Part shown: positions 1 to 10,748 of the stretch, piece after piece
Layout of the letters: each line of letters starts with the position of its first letter
Position numbering within the stretch: the first letter of the stretch is position 1
Assembly (NCBI GenBank): GCA_001510575.1
Contig: LNGK01000010.1
Span: forward strand, 929,825 to 993,824
Length of the DNA: 64,000 bases
Direction of reading: 5' to 3'
DNA from: Knoxdaviesia capensis
Lineage: Eukaryota; Ascomycota; Sordariomycetes; Microascales; Gondwanamycetaceae
Translations under genes and position numbers: made by a program
Notes under the pieces: generated by a model
Seen by the model: the letters and a program-made list of their open reading frames with translations, nothing else
Told to the model about the DNA's origin: nothing
Databases searched by the model: none

Positions 1-307
1 TCTCTGTTTCTCTCTTTTTTTGTTCTTTTTTTTTAATCTTTCCTTTCTTTCCTTAATACTTGCTAGTCAAGAGAAAGGAAGATCACGTTGACCGTGTATC
101 TGTTTTATAATTATCTTTATACATATTTTTTTTCTAATCCGAACAGTTAGGGGAAAGTCGTTCATTTTCCATCTTTTGCTTTTCCAGTTCTTTTTTTCCT
201 CGGCCGGTTCCGATCTTACCATCGAAGTCGACGACAAAGTCGAGACACAGAAAGAGAAGCACGCCATCTTCTCTTTTCTAGTATAGCCCCAGAAAAAAGA
301 AATCATC
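1..307. other. Upstream region of the Asn-rich secreted protein gene
   Basis: No gene seen. The first part is T/C-rich, as is common in fungal promoters and leaders, and is followed by mixed sequence up to the ATG at 308. It presumably holds the promoter and 5' leader of the gene that starts at 308. No TATA box or specific operator could be assigned. Confidence 0.5.
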
Positions 308-1572
308 ATGTCCACAATGGCTCTCCGATCTCTTCTCAGTGCCACTGCCATGGCTTCGGCCGTGTTCGCCCAGCAGAATGTGCAGTTCCAGGGTGTCGAT
401 GACCTGACCCTTCTCGACAACGCCATCCAAGTCGGTTCGCAGTTTGATGGTACCCAGGCTTTCGGTGCCAGTGCCGAGCAGGTGCCGTCGCTGACGTCGG
501 TCAACAACTTCCACAACTTCTGCGCTGGTCGGACCCTGACCAACGGTCTCCAGATCACCTCGGGATCCTGCAACGGTATCCCGTCCGGAGAGATCCCCGC
601 CAAGGAGCGCATGGTGTCGGCCATCATCGTCAACCCTAAGAATGGTGATGTGTTGCAGTCCGGCCAGGACTTCAAGATTCAGGTGCAGATGGCCAACTTC
701 CAGCCCGGTGCCTTCACCAACGCCTTCGCCACCTACTATGCCGTGCCCCAGTTCCTGAACGACCAGGGCATCATCATCGGCCACACCCACGTCACCGTGC
801 AGGATCTCGGTTCCAGCCTTAACCCCTCGGTGCCCCCGGATGCGACCCAGTTCGCCTTCTTCAAGGGCATCAACGATGCCGGTAACGGCCGTGGCCTGTT
901 GGCTGCCGATGTCAGCGGCGGACTTCCCCCTGGAAACTACCGTGTGTGCACCATTGTGTCGGCTGCCAACCATCAGCCTGTCTTCATGCCTGTCGCCCAG
1001 CGTGGAGCCCAGGATGATTGCAGCAAGTTCACCGTTGTTGGAAACGACTTCGACGTCAACAACGCTGCTAGCAACGGTGCTGGCGGTATCCAGGCTGCTG
1101 CTGATGTTGATGCTGCCGTCGCCCTCGGCCCCGGTGCCATTGACCCCAACGCTGATGCTGCTGCTGATGCTGATGCTGCCGCTGCTGCTGATGCTGCCGC
1201 TGCCGCTGATGCTGCCGCTGCCGCTGATGCTGCCGCTGCCGCTGATGCTGCCGCTGGAGCCAACAACAACGCCCAGGCCAATAACAACGACAACTCGCCC
1301 GATGCCCTCCGCCAGCAGGCAGAGGCTCTTGCTCGTCTGAGCCAGGGAGTAAGATCATCCCCTTAACAAGCAGTAGGCCTGGCCACCAGCTAACCTATTT
1401 TCATCTTTAGGGCAACAACGCCGCCGCTCAGGATAACAACAACGCTCAGGGCCAGGGCAACAACAACGCCCAGGGACAGAACCGCAATGGTGGCAACAAC
1501 CCTCAGGGCCAGGGCAACAACAATGCTCAGGGTCAGGGAAACAACAACGCTCAGGGTCAGAACCGCAACGGC

Positions 1573-1634
<62 letters not shown>

Positions 1635-1991
1635 CGCTCAGGGTCAGGGAAACAACAACGCCCAGGGTCAGAACCGCAACGGCAACAACAACGCTCAGGG
1701 CCAGGGCAACAACAACAACAACAACAACGCTCAGGGTCAGAACCGCAATGGTAACAACAACGCTCAGGGGCAGGGAAACAACAACGCCCAGGGAAACAAC
1801 AACAACAACCGGGCCTCTGCCGATTCCATCCGCCAGCAAGCTGAGTCGTTCGCTTCGCAAAGAGTAAGTTCTCCAGTACCAAACAAACAAGAGGCAGCAA
1901 GCACAGCCAACTAACATGCATCTCTCTCCAGGGTGGCAACAACAACAACCGGAGAATGACCCGCTTGGCCCGCCGTGAATGGGTGGCTTAG
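308..1991 (+). CDS. Secreted repeat-rich protein (Ala/Asp and Asn/Gln tracts)
   Basis: Three exons, 308-1348, 1411-1863 and 1932-1991, join in frame to about 517 residues; both introns have GT..AG ends. Residues 1-22 look like a signal peptide (hydrophobic core ending in VFAQQ). Residues about 25-245 form a globular domain with cysteines that could pair; I recognise it only as a conserved fungal secreted protein of unknown function. An Ala/Asp repeat follows (six-residue ADAAAA-like units, coded by an 18-nt minisatellite around 1150-1255). Then comes a long Asn/Gln/Gly region built of NNAQGQG and NGNN units, including 21 consecutive AAC codons at 1573-1635. A short RQQAE motif occurs twice (end of exon 1 and end of exon 2), which suggests duplication of a spacer. 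The end is basic and no GPI signal is apparent. A role at the cell surface or in the wall is inference from secretion and repeats. The exon model is well supported; the function is unknown. Confidence 0.8.
1150..1255 (+). repeat. 18-nt coding minisatellite (Ala/Asp repeat)
   Basis: Tandem copies of a GCTGATGCTGCCGCTGCC-like unit in frame with the secreted protein gene, giving repeated Asp flanked by Ala runs. Copies are near identical at the nucleotide level, so copy number is likely to vary between strains. Confidence 0.8.
1573..1635 (+). repeat. (AAC)21 microsatellite coding poly-Asn
   Basis: Twenty-one uninterrupted AAC triplets coding asparagine. The purity (no AAT) points to replication slippage rather than selection on the protein alone. 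It lies in exon 2 of the secreted protein gene. Confidence 0.9.
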
Positions 1992-3805
1992 GCGGACTCT
2001 TGACTCCCGTCTGTGTTTGTTTAGAAGAAAAAAAGCATGAAAAATAAAAAGCCGAAAAGATTCCCCTTCGTGTCTAGACCGGAGAAGAAAGGGGGGAAAG
2101 AAGAGAGAGAGAAAGGATATCAAGTTATTACCTTTTGAGAGTGTCACCAAATTCACTCCAATACCGCGTGTTGTCCAGTCCCGCCAATCTTATCTTTCCT
2201 TTCTCTCTCTAACCAAAAACAAAACTTCAACCCCGACGCTTCGTGTCCCAGCCCGTCTTCTAAAGCCTTCGTGTCAGTGAACCCTCTATCTTGTTGTTGG
2301 GAAGGAGGGTTCATCCGACCGGCGCCTGGAGGGCGGGGTGGGCCGCAAGACCTGCGGGCTCCGGAGTCTCGTTGACTCGAGAAGCCGGTCCCGGAGACGT
2401 CGGGATTCCCGCCTGACTGTGTGAGCACTTCCGCTCATATCCTGATCCCACTCTCGTCTCTTTCACTATCTCTCTTTTTCTCTTCTTGCCATTCTCTCTC
2501 GGACCCTTCGGCTCTCGATCACCGCTTCTTCGTCCTTCTTTCGCTATGTCTCGCCACAGATATCGTTTCCTTCTTGATTTTACCACCCCTTTCTGATGTT
2601 TCTTGCACATGAGGATCTAATTTTGTACATAGCATTGAAAACCGGAGGGCATTTGCTTCCTCTCCCACCGTGTGGGATGGAAGCAGGGTTTGACTTTTGG
2701 TTTTCTTTTTTTTCTTTCCTTGGATCTTCAATTTTTCTCTTTCCCTCTCTTTCATGCTCTGATTTTTTTCTTTCTTTTTTGATATCTCTTCTCCTTTCTC
2801 TCTCTTCTTTACCCCCTCTTTTTTCTTTTCTTTTTTTACGGGTGCATCGTGTTGACTTAGTTGGTATGTCGGGATTTGTTTTTTGTAACGTTTTGCAAAG
2901 AGAAGAATTAAAATGAAATTTAAACCCCCTATTTCGGAAGTTCGGTGAGCTTTTTTGCGCATTTCACCAGTCCTGTAGACAGGCAAATAATAGGTGCAAC
3001 TAAGACAACGAAAACTGTGAATGCGGTGGTCGATCTGGGGTTGCAGGTGAAGAAGCGGACAAAAAGTCCGTCCCCCCCCAACATGACAAATTGACGAGGC
3101 ATGGCATATTGCCGGTGCCAACACACCCTTGGTAAACGTCGGATCGACATTTCATTGTGAGACAACGGGGTTTGTTTTCCCTTCTGCCTCCCGGCCGGGG
3201 ATAGCAGCCCCAGGCTTCGGGCTGCCAAACCTTGAGCACATCAAGGGACTCTTGTGTAGGTGCTCTGTAGATAGACGTTCACGCAGTCCAAATCAAGAAA
3301 AATCGCCAGTACCCTGGGGAAAGGCGCTTCGCAATCTCTATTGATCCGAAGCATATTCTTCGACTTACACCAACCCTAGTATAGAGCCGATTGTTAGGGT
3401 TATGCCCTTGAGTGCCAAAAGAATAAGCACACTTTACAGCACGTGCAGATTCACATGACAGGTTAAAGTGTGTGTATACTTTCAGTCCGTCAAATAACAT
3501 TTTTCCGCTTCATCTCAACTTCACGGGTCCATCACGCAGTCAATCGCAATTGCAGAACGCCAGATCTCGCAAGTCGACACTCCTCTTCCAGGCGAACGAC
3601 CCCTTTTGACGCATTTTCAAGGAGGTTGTTGTTTCTACGACGGTCATACACACTGCAGATCATCTCCCGCTCCGGGCCTGCAATCTTCCATCCCGACGAC
3701 GAAAGCTCTCCCCCCCGATCCGTCCCGGCTCGGGCCTACCGCGAACTCTACGAAGCGAACCCCCTTCCAAACTCTCTCCCTCCCTTCCTCACACATACAC
3801 ACACA
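1992..3805. other. Intergenic, pyrimidine-rich; no gene seen
   Basis: This stretch holds the 3' region of the secreted protein gene and the upstream region of the uS17m gene. About 2420-2860 on the + strand is strongly C/T-rich with T runs. A telomere-like TTAGGGTTA occurs at 3394-3402. Short open frames exist but none has a recognisable protein, splice structure or codon pattern. Confidence 0.6.
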
Positions 3806-4295
3806 ATGGAAAGCCCGTTCATTGCCGCCGCCCGCCGGGTGACCCGTGAGCTGCACGGCGTGGTAGTCTCGGCCGGTCTGATGGCCAAAACGGTGCGCGT
3901 GCGCGTCGGTGGCCAGAAATGGAACTCGCGTGTGCACAAGGTAAGCCACCACTTTCTTCTTTCTCCGGTTCCGTGCCAGCCAAGTCGGCCTTCCTGTTCG
4001 GTTCCTCTTTGCTAACGCTCCACCGCAGTACTTCTCCAACCCCCACACATTCCTCGTGCACGACCCGAACACCTCGCTCCGCACCGGCGACGTCGTCTCC
4101 ATCTCACCCGGCTGGCGCACGTCGAGCAACAAGCGCCACGTGGTCACGCGGATCATTGCCCCCGGCTCCGGCGTGCCGATCGACGCCCGCCCGCCCGTGC
4201 CGACCTTCGAAGAGCGCGTAGCCGAGTACACGGCCTTCCGCACGGCCAAGCTTGCGCGACGGGCCGCGAGGAGGGATGAGGAGGCTCACGCGTAA
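3806..4295 (+). CDS. MRPS17: Mitochondrial small-subunit ribosomal protein uS17m
   Basis: Two exons, 3806-3940 and 4029-4295 (88-nt intron, GTAAGC..CAG, phase 0), give 133 residues. The protein has the S17 OB-fold signature: a V-V-S-A-G-L-M-A-K-T-V-R-V strand near residues 20-32, then a central H-D-P-N and G-D-V-V motif, and a strand with K-R-H-V-V-T-R-I-I. A basic, Arg/Ala-rich C-terminal tail is common in mitochondrial S17 of fungi. Members of this family bind 16S-type rRNA early in small-subunit assembly in the mitochondrial matrix. The ATG at 3806 begins the conserved frame, and the following residues (SPFIAAARRVTREL) could act as an import signal. No nearby gene is functionally linked. 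Identification is firm from the fold motifs and length. Confidence 0.92.
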
Positions 4296-5416
4296 TAAAG
4301 AGTGCCGCTGGCGTGTGTATATTATGTACCATCTTTCCTTTTGTTGCATTTCTGTTTTTTGAGTTGGCTCTTGGGCCCTGGCGTGTATGTTATAGGCACC
4401 TTCTTATGTATGTATAAGACGCAAGACGATGATCGTCCTACATACGAATAGACCCGCCATTCTTGGTAATTCAAAACGCTGAGCCGTTGCGTGATGCCAG
4501 ACGTAGAGCATGATGGGAAAATGGGGGAAAGTCCGCGATCCAGTCTCGTCAAGCTACAAACTCGGACATGAGAGAAAAAAAATTAACACCGCGAAAAATG
4601 AAATCATATGTCGCCCCATAGGTAAATCGAACCGTAGAACATCCGAAAACTACACACGAATGCCTAACTTTGCTCGTCGTTAACCAACCGGGCTATTGTT
4701 TGAAGGGAGTGAGTGCTTGCGCCCTCACCCCGATGGAAAGTCAACATCCAAAAGCGCCTTATATATGATACTGTAAACAATGCGGCGGGTACGGGGGGCG
4801 GAAGTTGCGAAGAACAACAGCGCGGGTTTGCTCCTTCCCGATGGGCATCGCGATGGTGAGGGAAGGAGCGGCGCTCCCTTCTGGAACGTCAAGACCCAAT
4901 AACAGGCCGGATTTGGCATATGAAGAAGCGGCATATATGAAAACCATCTCCTACTACTCAAGCAGCGAAACGCGGGAACCAGCCACATTGTACAAGTTAT
5001 CCCGGGCATTAGTATGCAAGGAAATCATGATTCATCTTATGGAGATCGATACTTGCTTTGGCTCCCCAGTCCTTCCAGCCCAGTTGGCGCAGAGACGTCG
5101 AGGAGAGATAAAACGTAAAAGAAACAACGCAAAAGAAAGAGAATGCGTCAAAATGGCGGTAATCGATGAATCCAAAAAGACAAAAGACAAGAGAAAAGAA
5201 AAAGGACCGCATCATCAGTACACCCGAGACGCCTCTAGGAACAACCATGAAGATATGTATGATAACCGTTCCTCAGACCCTTAAAACAGAACCAATGCCC
5301 AGATGAAGAGTCCTCCCTAACAAAACAAAGACCCGGAGAAGAAAAAGGAATGGAATAGGGAAAAAAAATCAAACTTTGAGAAGATAATTTGGCAAGGGCA
5401 CTACCCGCCCACACTT
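4296..5416. other. Convergent intergenic region; no gene seen
   Basis: Lies between the 3' ends of the uS17m gene (+) and the AAA ATPase gene (-). An open frame at 4805-5284 lacks any recognisable domain and has irregular, Lys/Arg-biased composition. The stretch is best read as two 3' untranslated regions and spacer. Confidence 0.55.
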
Positions 5417-8400
5417 TCAGCCTCCACGCTCTCCAAACTCGCGTGCCCAGTCCTCATGCTCCTTCAACCCTGTCTTGCTGACACTAGGTCGAATGGTCGT
5501 CAGGCTGGCTTCGAAATCTCTAACCGCGATCGGCCGAATGTCGTCTGTGGCCATGTGTAGCAGGGCCTCGCCAAGAGATCTTAGGGGGCCCATAGCAGCG
5601 TCTTTGGCCAGTGCCGTGATATCCGAGCCGGAGAAACCTGTGGGGGGAGGATCACGATATTAGCAAAGATCGGCCAAAAGCCATGATTCTTCATGGATGA
5701 TAGCGGGGCTATTATCAATTCTTACCATCGGTCATGTCAACCAGGTGATTGATATCCGCTTCAGAAAGGCTGTGCTTCTGCTGGCTAAGAAGCGTCTTGA
5801 ACTGGACAGCCCGCGTCTCCGGTCCAGGAAGCGGGATATATTGTCGTCGTACAAATCGGCGCCGTGCTGCTTCGTCGATAGCCCATGGGAGATTCGTTGC
5901 CGCAAGTACAAGCACGCGGTTGGGGTCGCCAGCTTCTTGCTCCCGGTCTCCACGATCACGGCCTTCGCGGCTGCTATCCGACACCTCGCGGCCAGCTGCG
6001 GCACGCTGAAGACTGCTCCACTGGATTAGAAACTCAGTCTTGAGCCGTCGTGTGGCCTCGTGTTCGCCCGATCCTGACCTGTGGCCAAGAAGTGAGTCGA
6101 TCTCGTCCACAAAGATGATACTCGGCGCCATAACCTTGGCCAGGGCAAAGAGAGCCCGCACCAGCTTCTCTGATTCGCCAAGATACTTGCTGGTGAGGCT
6201 ACTAGCTGAGATGGAAAAGAAGGTCGATCGAGACTCGGTTGCCACCGCCCGGGCAAGCATCGTCTTGCCCGTTCCCGGTGGACCAAACAGAAGCATACCA
6301 CGAGCCGGCTCCCGAAGTCCCATAAACAGATCGGGCCGCAAGAACGGGTAAACAACGTTCTCTCTCAAAGCATTCTTGGCCGAGTCGAGCCCAGCAACAT
6401 CCGACCAGTGGACCTCGTCGCCATGAACCACGATCTCGTTGAGAATCTGGGTGGCGGCAAACTCGTCAACTCCGGGCGGAAGACGCCGGAGCACGCTAGC
6501 CCGCTGTTCCTCCCATTCAATCTGTTCCGGAGATTTTCCACTCCGGTCGTTGCCAGAAGCGGGGCCCGATGATCCGTCACCACTGTTCAAAGAGTTGACA
6601 CGCCGCGACCGCCCCGATGTCTCTTTTCCCTTCGCCCTTCGGGGCCGCACCATCACATCCCCAGTTTCACCGCCCGAGCGGCTAGATGATGAATCTTCCC
6701 GGTCACGAGTACGAGTATTCGATGCAGCTCCAGACACAGAATCACCAATCGACCGGGTGGCCAAAGAAACGGGGTCCCGTGGAGAAATCGGCTTTCTCTT
6801 AATTGCATCGCTGACGCTTCGCTTTCTTTCATCGGTAGGGCCGGGAGAAGGCTGAGGGTGGGATTGTCCGTGTCCATGTGAATGAGGTGGCGGCGGGGGC
6901 GGAACAGTAATAGGACGCGGGTTCGACTTTTGGGGCCGTTGAGGGGCTATGGGGGAAGGAATAGTCTTTGTAGGGCGGGAAGTCCGGTCAGTGCTAAGTG
7001 CACTGGACGCGGCGCTGATAGACAGGGTGGAAGGCCGCAAAGAATCTTCCGATCGGCGAGCGTAGGCCGCGGAGGATGAGCCAGAGTCAGAGTCTTTGTA
7101 GTTGTTTGCAACCATACGGCGCGAGTGGCTGTCCCAGAGCATTGAAGATGACGGGGATGGCATTGGAGACAATTTAGACGGAGAACCATTAGCTTCAGCT
7201 GATCGCGAAGGGGCCAAAGGAATACTGCTGACGTCGACACTGTCAGATTTCCTAGAAATGTGACCTAGTGAGGTCCACGCGAGCGAGGCAGCCTTGCTTG
7301 CACCCGGGCCGTCAGCCTGTTGGGACTTCGATAGAAGCTTGCGAGCCTTGTACGGCTTATCAGACGATTTCCCCGATCGGAGGGTCGTCCTCATGGTGTA
7401 TTTCTCGGGACTAGAGGCTCGGGCGGATCGCTCGCGGCTCTCGGAGCCGCGTCTGCTATCGGTATTGGGAGACAGATGATCGGGCATCTCGATGCTAGAA
7501 CGGCTTCGGCTTGGGAGTGGATGCTGGTCGGAGGCAGCTCTGGAGGGGGGAGAAGGTCGTCTCGGAAGAGCTGGTCTAGAGAGATCTGAGTACGACACAG
7601 CCGGGATGGTGCCGCCACCAATGAAGCCTTTCTCATGATTAGCGGAGGTTGCGCCCGATGACGGCGAGAGCGGGGCGCCAGTACCGTTGGCGGGGCCGGC
7701 GGCGAGTCGAGACTCCTTGAGGGTTTCCAGCAAATCTATGCGGTCCCGACACTGAATCTCGAGTTGTCTTAGAGACTCTACCAGGGCTCTCTCGGTCTCG
7801 GACTTGGGAGGATAGCTAGAGAAGGCACGGTTTGTCTGGTTGTCGTGGATCTGGTTCAAGGCATTTTTCCAGTATCGCATAGCCTCCTCTTCGTTTCCCT
7901 AGATATTAGACAAACAGCCAAGAAGGACAGAAGGGTCAGCAGGCAGACTTAGAGCCGACAGTAGCATAGAATCATGAATGGTACATGCGGAAAACGGCAA
8001 ATAAGCTTCAGGGTTACGAGGCTGTGAGGCTTTGGTGTGGCAATTATGGGGTGGGCTGAGAAAACAGGTTTTTTCCGGATCCGGGATGCGGTATTGGCAA
8101 CCGCCCACCGAGGACGAAAGTCGCCGGTCGGTGACGCCACTTATGACAGAAAATGGGAAAAAGTGCGACGAACGACGATCATTGCGGGAAAGGAGTGAAA
8201 ATTGGGGATGATCAGGGAATAATAAAGGGCCATATGGGATCTATCTTGAAGGTAACGGGACGGGCAGCCAGAAAGCATATATATAATATCAAGTTTTAAG
8301 TTCACAGCACTGTTTGCAAGTGAACTAGTGGTATCAAGCCAGTGAAGAGGTGAAGGAGGAACAAGAGAGACAATATCACAAAAGACGAAGATCAGCAAGG

Positions 8401-8505
8401 AAAAAAGGGACTTACCTCGCTCTCGTGGTAGATTGCAGTTGAGCAGCTCAGGTAGCTGTCATCGTAGGTTCTCTGCAGGGTTGAAAAAGCCTTATTGCGT
8501 AGCAT
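5417..8505 (-). CDS. MIT-domain AAA ATPase, Sap1/Yta6-like (spastin/katanin/Vps4 clade)
   Basis: Minus-strand exons 8505-8416, 7898-5726 and 5637-5417 join in frame to about 827 residues; the first intron is 517 nt. Residues 1 to about 80 look like a MIT helical bundle, read across the first splice (YESEGNEEEAMRYWKNAL). A long Ser/Arg/Pro-rich disordered linker follows to about residue 480. The AAA module has Walker A GPPGTGKT, Walker B IIFVDEID, a sensor-1 AATN and arginine fingers in EAARRRFVRR. The third exon supplies a Vps4-type C-terminal region (GFSGSDITALAKDAA). Meiotic-clade AAA proteins form hexamers that remodel protein complexes such as ESCRT-III or sever microtubules; the substrate here is unknown. 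A charged Arg/Asp/Glu-rich insert sits between Walker B and sensor 1. The ATG at 8505 is preferred because the MIT helix begins there, although the frame is open further upstream, to a start at 8628. Confidence 0.88.
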
Positions 8506-10748
8506 TGCTCCTGTTGGTGGGGGGGAGGACGCAGGCCGGACGGACGCAGTTGGCAGGGCATGAGGCAGTTGAAGTTGAAGATAAAGGTTGAGAGATGAGT
8601 GAAAAGCCCTGGGATAATATACAAGCAAAAGGTCACAGTGACGTGGAGGGATAAAGGAAAAATGGCCAAGTTGTACTGTAGATACTTGGTCAATCTATTC
8701 AGCTGATGGTGGCGTATTCAATCGGTTTCGCGAAGATCGAATTATCGTTCACGCTCTTAGGTTGGAGCGAAGAAGGCACAGCTGGGCAGATCACGTGCAT
8801 ACGGCTAGAAATGCGGTAAGAAAGGGGAAAGGACGTTATGAACAGTAAAACGCCGTCGTCGTTGTCGTCGTCTTGAGTCCGTGAGGGGGGGTCCGAGACA
8901 GGAAGGAAAGGTGATGGAAAAGGTTGTGACGACGACGCTGGCGTTTGTTGCGGTGACGAAGTATGAGGGGGGCAAAGGTCCAAGAAGCGCTGGTCACAGC
9001 GTATGTCAAAAGGAAGCGGCCGAGTTACATGGAAAGAAGGCGAAGAGAAGGAAAGGAAGTTTTTTTTATTAAAGAAGGACGGAGAGAAGAATAGACGCCC
9101 GGAGTATACCAGTCGATACCTGGGGGGGGCAAATTCAGGACGACGCTTTTTTAAGATAGTTGGGTTGGAGAGATCGAGAAGTACGAAAAATGTGTTGGCA
9201 CTATTGAAGGTACGTACTCGAGCTGGGGGGATAAGTGTCGAAGCTAAACCACAGTATGAGGCCCGATAAGAACGTTAGCATGTCCGATAAGTTATGTACC
9301 CCAAAGACCCCCAGGCCGACAAGGGGAGGATACGTGATTGAAGGGGAACCAGAACCCACTCCCGAAGCCACACACACACACTCACCGACACGGCGGAAAA
9401 CGGGGCCTGTTTTCTCGAATCGAGAGAGCACTGTGCTGCACTGTCAGGAAGGAAGAAAAGGCTGATACAATCAGACGAAAGAGCCGGGCCACAGAAAATA
9501 TATGTGTGTGTGCGTCAAGGAATGAATATATGCCGCAGCGCAAGGCGGCAAAAAGAAGACCGGCCAGCGGACGGCGAAAGAAGTGAAAGCCGTAACTTGA
9601 AACAGAACTCTGGAAGGGTCGACCTGTGAATCACGTCAAGAGCAAGTATTCCCAGAGAATATTGATGATAGAATGAGAACGGGACTCAGGATATGGATGG
9701 TCATGAGAATACCAAGAAGAATGGAGGAGAGAAATTTATGTATGTCCGGGAGGGCTGACGATATCCCGAACAAGTCTACGTTATTCTGATAGTAGTAGCG
9801 GGTACCTACCCCCAGTGGCTTGATTCTTTTGGGCCCATACTGTGATCTAGACGATCGGTTTGCAGAATTCACGCGGGAAGGAGCAAACAGAACAGCATAC
9901 AGAAGAAGAAGAAGGTTGATGATGCTGATATCGTCAGCCGGCCTGCCGGAAACAGAAAGTGCAAAAGCGAAAGAGGAAGATAAAGTCAACTAAATTCCAA
10001 CTAATTCTGAGGAACTTCCAGGGAATGCTGGTTCGAATGATGGTTAGGGTTAACTGAGTGAATAGATTGTCCAACCGTCCACCAAGCAAGCCTTCACACC
10101 GAAACCGCATCAATAAGTTGATCCTTACGCACATTACGATTCCCGGGTTCCCGGCTTCATATCGCGGCCTGGCGGCACTAGACCGTAAACTCTCCCCTCT
10201 TATTTATGCTCAGAGTATGTATGGACATACAAGAAATCATAGCTAATTCGAGTCCCAGCCGGCATCATACCCACAGGCGTGCGCTAAACCCGGGGAAATT
10301 TGCTTTGGTTTTCCTCCCTAAAGACCGCATAGATACATAAGTTAAAGTGGCCATCAGAACGGAAAGAGGGGCATCTAGGGAACGATCAGTGGGGGGAAAC
10401 AGAAGCGAAAGCCGGAATCTATATGTGACGACTGTCTCACACTTTCAGTGAACAGTGAAGTTTATGGTGGCGTTGTGTGTGGCGTTAACCACAGGAAAGT
10501 TGCGAAATTTGGGCCCTCTCTCACTGATTGATATTGCACAGGTACAACTCTGACACAAATCAAACATGGTGATGATTACACAAAGACCACGAGAATGTGC
10601 GTGTTTGTTGTTGTTTTACGGCAATCGATCTATCGACAGAAAACGGCAAGATTACCCCCATCCTCACACCTCAATCCAGCGCCGTTTTCAACAAATGTGG
10701 CTGAAAGACATTTTCGGCCCCCAACCCTTAGATGCATGAACCCTAACC
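8506..10748. other. Intergenic, upstream of the AAA ATPase and downstream of COG6; no gene seen
   Basis: About 2.2 kb with only short, low-quality open frames. It must contain the promoter of the minus-strand AAA gene and the 3' region of minus-strand COG6. Telomere-like motifs occur at 10044-10052 (TTAGGGTTA) and 10739-10751 (AACCCTAACCCTA); the latter overlaps the COG6 stop codon. Confidence 0.55.

Noticed and set aside
278..973. Long open frame on the minus strand across the secreted protein gene
   Set aside because: It is antisense to a well-supported exon and its composition mirrors the codon pattern of the + strand gene.
1355..1948. Minus-strand frames rich in Cys or Val over the Asn repeat
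   Set aside because: They arise from reading the AAC repeat on the other strand; no independent gene signals.
2596..2916. Hydrophobic Phe/Ser/Leu-rich open frame
   Set aside because: It is a translation of a T/C-rich leader-like tract; no splice sites or homology recognised.
4805..5284. 159-codon + strand frame
   Set aside because: No family recognised, irregular composition, and it lies in a convergent 3' region.
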